In this document: positions 4,206 through 7,353 of the stretch, one piece after another
How the letters are laid out: every line of letters begins with the position of its first letter
How positions within the stretch are numbered: position 1 is the first letter of the stretch
Origin: Pseudomonadota bacterium
GTDB lineage: Bacteria; Myxococcota; Bradymonadia; UBA4248
Length of the DNA stretch: 7,353 nucleotides
NCBI GenBank assembly: GCA_017629415.1
Contig: JAGBXG010000016.1
Coordinates: forward strand, 1-7,353
Reading direction: 5' to 3'
Position numbers and translations under genes: made by a program
The notes under the pieces: model-generated
What the model was told of the DNA's origin: nothing
Databases searched by the model: none
The model's input: the letters and a program-made list of their open reading frames with translations, nothing else

Positions 4206-7076
4206 ATGCCACGCCTGCTGATTTTTGATGCCTCCAATTACATGTTCCGCGCTCATTTTGCCTCGCCGCCGATGAATAACAGCGCCGGTTTTCCAACCAA
4301 TGCTCTGCATTTTTACACCTCCATGATTCTATCGGTCATTCGACGCGTTTCCCCAGATGCCATCGCTTTGGCTTGTGAAAAACGTGGACCGAAATTCAGA
4401 CATGAGCTGTACCCGGATTATAAGGGCCATCGCGAAACACCGCCGGAAGCGCTGCAGCTGCAGTTTCCGTGGTTTCACCGCATCACGGATGCGCTCGGCA
4501 TACCCGCATATACCGCAGACGGCTACGAAGCCGACGATATCATTGCAACTTTGGTTTGCCAGGCCAGACAAAAAGATTGGCATGTCGTCATTGCAAGCTC
4601 TGATAAAGATTTAATGCAGCTGATCGAACGCACAGAAGAGGGCACTGATGCCGTCGTCATGCTCGATGCCATGGCCAAAGGCGCCAAAAGTTTCCATGTT
4701 TCCACACTCGACGATGTCAAAAGCCGGTTCAATGTCGCCCCAAACCTTGTCCCAGATGTTTTGGCTTTGGCAGGAGATACTGCCGATAATATTCCTGGTT
4801 GCAAAGGCATTGGCGAAAAAACTGCCGGCAAACTCATTGCACAATACGGCAGCCTGGAAAATTTGATGACGCATCTCCATGAAATCAAAAAAACAGCGCA
4901 AAAAGCAAATCTCGAAGCCTTTGCACCCTCGGCAGAATTGTCTAAAACATTGACCTCACTCGTTTCAAACGTGCCTGTCGAACTCAAACTGGAAACACTT
5001 CATCCCGATCCTGCCAAAGTCATTCCTCTATTTTCAGCCTTGGAACTCCATAAACTGCTCGCCGATGTCCTCGGCAGCGATGTACGCCCGGATTACAGTA
5101 TTCCACGCGTACAGCTTCCCGGTGCCCATCCCGAACCCACCCAACCTCTGCAAAAATCTTTGTTTGACGGCTGTTCATGCGGATGCCTTGAAAATAATGA
5201 TAAATCCGCGGCTCCAAACTCAATCGAAACACACATCGATCCGCCGCAAAAACTTCGAAACTTTATCGAAACAACAGTCGTTCAACAAATCGAAGAATGG
5301 GATGCTTTCTTAGCCGATGCTTCTGCCCACACGCATCAAGTGGCTATCGCCCCCGTTTGGTTGGACGAAACCCTTGCCGCTAGAAAACTCCTTGGGCTGG
5401 CACTCGCGAGTTCGGAAAAAGCCATTTATCTCCCCTTGCATCAATCCCGAACACTGTTCGACACTTCGGCGGAATCTTGCATCCCCATTTCACATGTTCT
5501 GACATTTTTAAAACAAACGACATTACGCAAATGTGTTTATGGTTTTAAACCCATTTGGCAATACGCTCAGAAACATGGACTCGAACTGAACACAGACAGC
5601 TTTTTTGATGTCGAAATTGCAGCCTATCTACATCATCCAGAACGTACCAAATACGATTTAGCCGTCTGTGCCGAAGAATATCTTGGAGAACCCTTGCTGA
5701 AATCTCCAGGCAATTGGCTAGGAACAGGCAAAAAAGCATTAAAACCGGAAACTTTATCCCCTCAGGAAATTGCTCCCATCGCAGGTCTTTGGGCACAAAT
5801 TATTCTGCAGCTGGCCGAAAAACTCCCGGCAATCTTAGAACGGCACCGTTTAAAAACGATTTATGAAACCCAGGATTTGCCCCTGTCTAGAATCTTGGCA
5901 CAAATGGAGTTTTACGGCATTCGTCTCGATATTTCTGCCCTGACAGAGCTGACAAAAGCTTTCGATGCTGAAATGACACGTCTAGATAAAGCCGCACACA
6001 GCTTCAGCGATGTACCGTTTAATATCAACAGCCCCAAAGATTTGGGCCGGTTTTTATTCGATGTTCTGGGCTTAGTCCCCGGAACCAAAAAGAACAGACA
6101 ACATGGCATGTCCACCGATCAGGAAACATTGGAATCGATCGAACATCCCATTGCTCAAATCATCTTAGATTACCGCGCCATCAGCAAACTGCGTTCAACT
6201 TATACCCATGCCCTGGCTGACATGGTGAATCCCGCAACAGGCCGTTTGCATGGTCAATTTAATGCCTGCGTCACAGCAACCACGCGTCTGTCGAGTTCTG
6301 ACCCCAATCTTCAAAACATTCCATCGCGTACAGAATTAGGCCGTCAAATTCGCCGTGCTTTTATCCCCCAAAACGACTGGACTTTTGTCAGTGCTGACTA
6401 CAGCCAGATTGAACTCCGTCTGATGGCTGCATTTTCGCAAGAACCTGTGCTTTGCCAAGCCTATCAAAACGGCGAAGATGTCCACCGCAGAACCGCAGCT
6501 GCATTGCTCGATATTCCGTTAAACGATGTCACAAAAGAACAGCGTCAACTGGCTAAAACCATCAACTTTGGCCTGCTCTATGGCATGGGCGTCCATAAAT
6601 TGGCTCGTGAAACAGGCACCACTAAAGCCGAAGCCAAGGCTTTTTTAGAAAAATTCCATGCCCAATTTCCCACGCTTTCGAGCTTTTTTGAAAAACAAAT
6701 AGAAAAAGCTCATGAAGCCGGTGAAACACGCACGTTGGACGGTCATCGCAGGCCTCTCATTCCCAGCCGCCGTCCCATGGAAAAAGCCCTCAACGACCGC
6801 ATTGCTCAGAACACCCCTATCCAGGGATCTGCATCGGACATCGTCAAACGTGCCATGCTCAGGCTCGATAAAATGTTGCACGAACATGGCTTGCATGCAC
6901 GTCTGCTGCTCCAAGTACACGACGAACTGCTCCTTGAATGCCCCGATGATGAAGTCGATCAAGTGGCCAATCTGCTGACAAAAGCTATGGAAAACGCCGC
7001 AGATATAGGCGTTCCTCTCCGCGTCGAGCTCAAAATCGGCAAAACATGGGCAGATATGGCCCCATTTTGCCCCTAA
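4206..7076 (+). CDS. polA: DNA polymerase I with degenerate proofreading domain
   Basis: The 956-residue product (E. coli: 928) fills gaps and removes RNA primers during replication and excision repair. The 5'-nuclease domain (about 1-290) has FDASNYMFRAHFA from residue 7, D105-GYEADD, SSDKD (131-135), GDTADN (190-195) and a helix-hairpin-helix at about 197-211, all expected acidic residues present. The polymerase domain (about 560-956) has TRLSSSDPNLQNIPSR (693-708), motif A with D731, motif B with R780, K784, F788 and Y792, and motif C H905-D906-E907. The middle domain (about 365-555) keeps the fold outline but lacks the metal ligands: Exo I is APVWLDET (382-389), NLKYD is replaced by GFKPI (446-450), and the Exo III Tyr/Asp pair is missing near IAPIAGLWA (522-530). 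It should therefore not proofread, like the Thermus and Geobacillus enzymes. A linker carries C323-S-C-G-C327. The start matches the family N-terminus; GAGTGA six bases upstream is a weak ribosome site. Confidence 0.97.
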   Translation: MPRLLIFDASNYMFRAHFASPPMNNSAGFPTNALHFYTSMILSVIRRVSPDAIALACEKRGPKFRHELYPDYKGHRETPPEALQLQFPWFHRITDALGIPAYTADGYEADDIIATLVCQARQKDWHVVIASSDKDLMQLIERTEEGTDAVVMLDAMAKGAKSFHVSTLDDVKSRFNVAPNLVPDVLALAGDTADNIPGCKGIGEKTAGKLIAQYGSLENLMTHLHEIKKTAQKANLEAFAPSAELSKTLTSLVSNVPVELKLETLHPDPAKVIPLFSALELHKLLADVLGSDVRPDYSIPRVQLPGAHPEPTQPLQKSLFDGCSCGCLENNDKSAAPNSIETHIDPPQKLRNFIETTVVQQIEEWDAFLADASAHTHQVAIAPVWLDETLAARKLLGLALASSEKAIYLPLHQSRTLFDTSAESCIPISHVLTFLKQTTLRKCVYGFKPIWQYAQKHGLELNTDSFFDVEIAAYLHHPERTKYDLAVCAEEYLGEPLLKSPGNWLGTGKKALKPETLSPQEIAPIAGLWAQIILQLAEKLPAILERHRLKTIYETQDLPLSRILAQMEFYGIRLDISALTELTKAFDAEMTRLDKAAHSFSDVPFNINSPKDLGRFLFDVLGLVPGTKKNRQHGMSTDQETLESIEHPIAQIILDYRAISKLRSTYTHALADMVNPATGRLHGQFNACVTATTRLSSSDPNLQNIPSRTELGRQIRRAFIPQNDWTFVSADYSQIELRLMAAFSQEPVLCQAYQNGEDVHRRTAAALLDIPLNDVTKEQRQLAKTINFGLLYGMGVHKLARETGTTKAEAKAFLEKFHAQFPTLSSFFEKQIEKAHEAGETRTLDGHRRPLIPSRRPMEKALNDRIAQNTPIQGSASDIVKRAMLRLDKMLHEHGLHARLLLQVHDELLLECPDDEVDQVANLLTKAMENAADIGVPLRVELKIGKTWADMAPFCP

Positions 7077-7241
7077 ACGTCAGTAACCGATACCTGTCCC
7101 CCCCCCAAAAAACCATTTTTCATCAGAGATGGGGGGAGATAAGCCCCTGTGTCACAAAATTATACAAAAAAATAAAAACTCATCACAACGCAGCTTCAAA
7201 CTCTATGAATACTCTCCCACAGACAACGTTGTTTTGAATCA
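7077..7241. other. Convergent intergenic region after polA
   Basis: This gap lies between the stops of polA and the membrane-protein gene. It holds nine C followed by six A (7098-7112), a run of six G (7131-7136) that can pair with the C tract, and AAAAA/TTTTT arms around CCA (7108-7120). An A-rich stretch at 7155-7179 would read as U-rich on the minus strand. ACAACGTTGT (near 7219-7232) is a perfect palindrome. These are plausible parts of termination signals for one or both genes, but none is a textbook terminator, and I see no gene here. Confidence 0.4.
7097..7137. terminator. Possible bidirectional terminator hairpin
   Basis: A C tract (7098-7106) pairs with a G tract (7131-7136), giving about 7 bp with flexible register and a 22-base loop that contains a second small A/T stem. 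It begins 21 bases after the polA stop. Lack of a following T run on the plus strand keeps confidence low. Confidence 0.3.
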
Positions 7242-7353
7242 TTATGCAAAGTGAGTATGCTTGATTTTCCACTGCTTCAACTTGATGTTAAGCCAGAAAC
7301 TATAAATGCCAAGCGTGATAATTGTCAAAAGTGCCCAAATAATCCACTTTCCA
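7242..7353 (-). CDS. C-terminus of DUF898/YjgN-like membrane protein (5' end outside window)
   Basis: Only the last 36 codons and the TAA stop (7244-7242) are inside the window. The peptide starts GKWIIWALLTIITLGIY and ends KQWKIKHTHFA: one hydrophobic membrane segment with the TLGIY-x-FW pattern, then a basic tail with W-x2-KHT. Both patterns recall DUF898 (YjgN-type) inner-membrane proteins, where a TLGI segment is followed by a W..KHT motif. Too little is visible to be sure of the family, and the function of that family is poorly known. It converges on polA with a 165-bp gap. Confidence 0.65.
   Translation of the reverse strand, partial: GKWIIWALLTIITLGIYSFWLNIKLKQWKIKHTHFA

Noticed and set aside
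3955..4296. Minus-strand 113-codon frame across the TPR end and polA start
   Set aside because: It overlaps two well-supported genes and the hairpin cluster; it is open only by chance.
4523..4987. Minus-strand 154-codon frame inside polA
   Set aside because: Antisense shadow of the conserved 5'-nuclease coding region, with no independent support.
7046..7237. Small plus-strand frame after polA
   Set aside because: It begins inside polA in another frame and runs through terminator-like and homopolymer sequence.

Overview
The window looks like ordinary chromosome from a Gram-negative bacterium. It holds a predicted outer-membrane beta-barrel, two envelope-type genes and DNA polymerase I. A C-terminal tail on the TPR protein (Gly-Cys-Ser-Cys, one hydrophobic helix, an Arg-Arg-Lys end) resembles the MYXO-CTERM sorting signal, and the first gene has an N-terminal zinc ribbon of a kind common in that group. 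Together these point weakly to Myxococcota or relatives, in a lineage of moderate rather than high GC. I see no tRNA, rRNA, CRISPR array, transposase or phage gene.

Layout. At the left edge, on the minus strand and cut by the window, is a protein with a four-cysteine zinc ribbon followed by about 145 residues of Gln/Trp/Gly/Met repeats. A 361-bp divergent intergenic region separates it from a plus-strand gene for a 477-residue exported beta-barrel protein. Three consecutive hairpins follow, the last a good intrinsic terminator. Thirteen bases after its U tract starts a secreted or surface-anchored TPR protein of 478 residues. A second cluster of three GC-rich hairpins leads to polA (956 residues), whose 5'-nuclease and polymerase domains look intact and whose proofreading exonuclease motifs are lost. 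At the right edge a minus-strand gene, convergent with polA and cut by the window, encodes the C-terminus of a membrane protein resembling DUF898/YjgN.

How the genes fit together. The barrel and the TPR protein both carry signal peptides and could both be envelope components, but a terminator lies between them and nothing shows they work together. polA is housekeeping and is probably its own transcription unit. The points most worth a second look are the Trp-rich repeat protein, the two intergenic hairpin clusters with a shared architecture, the TPR gene with no Shine-Dalgarno directly behind a terminator, and the strand-asymmetric divergent promoter region. I found no clear new multi-gene system.
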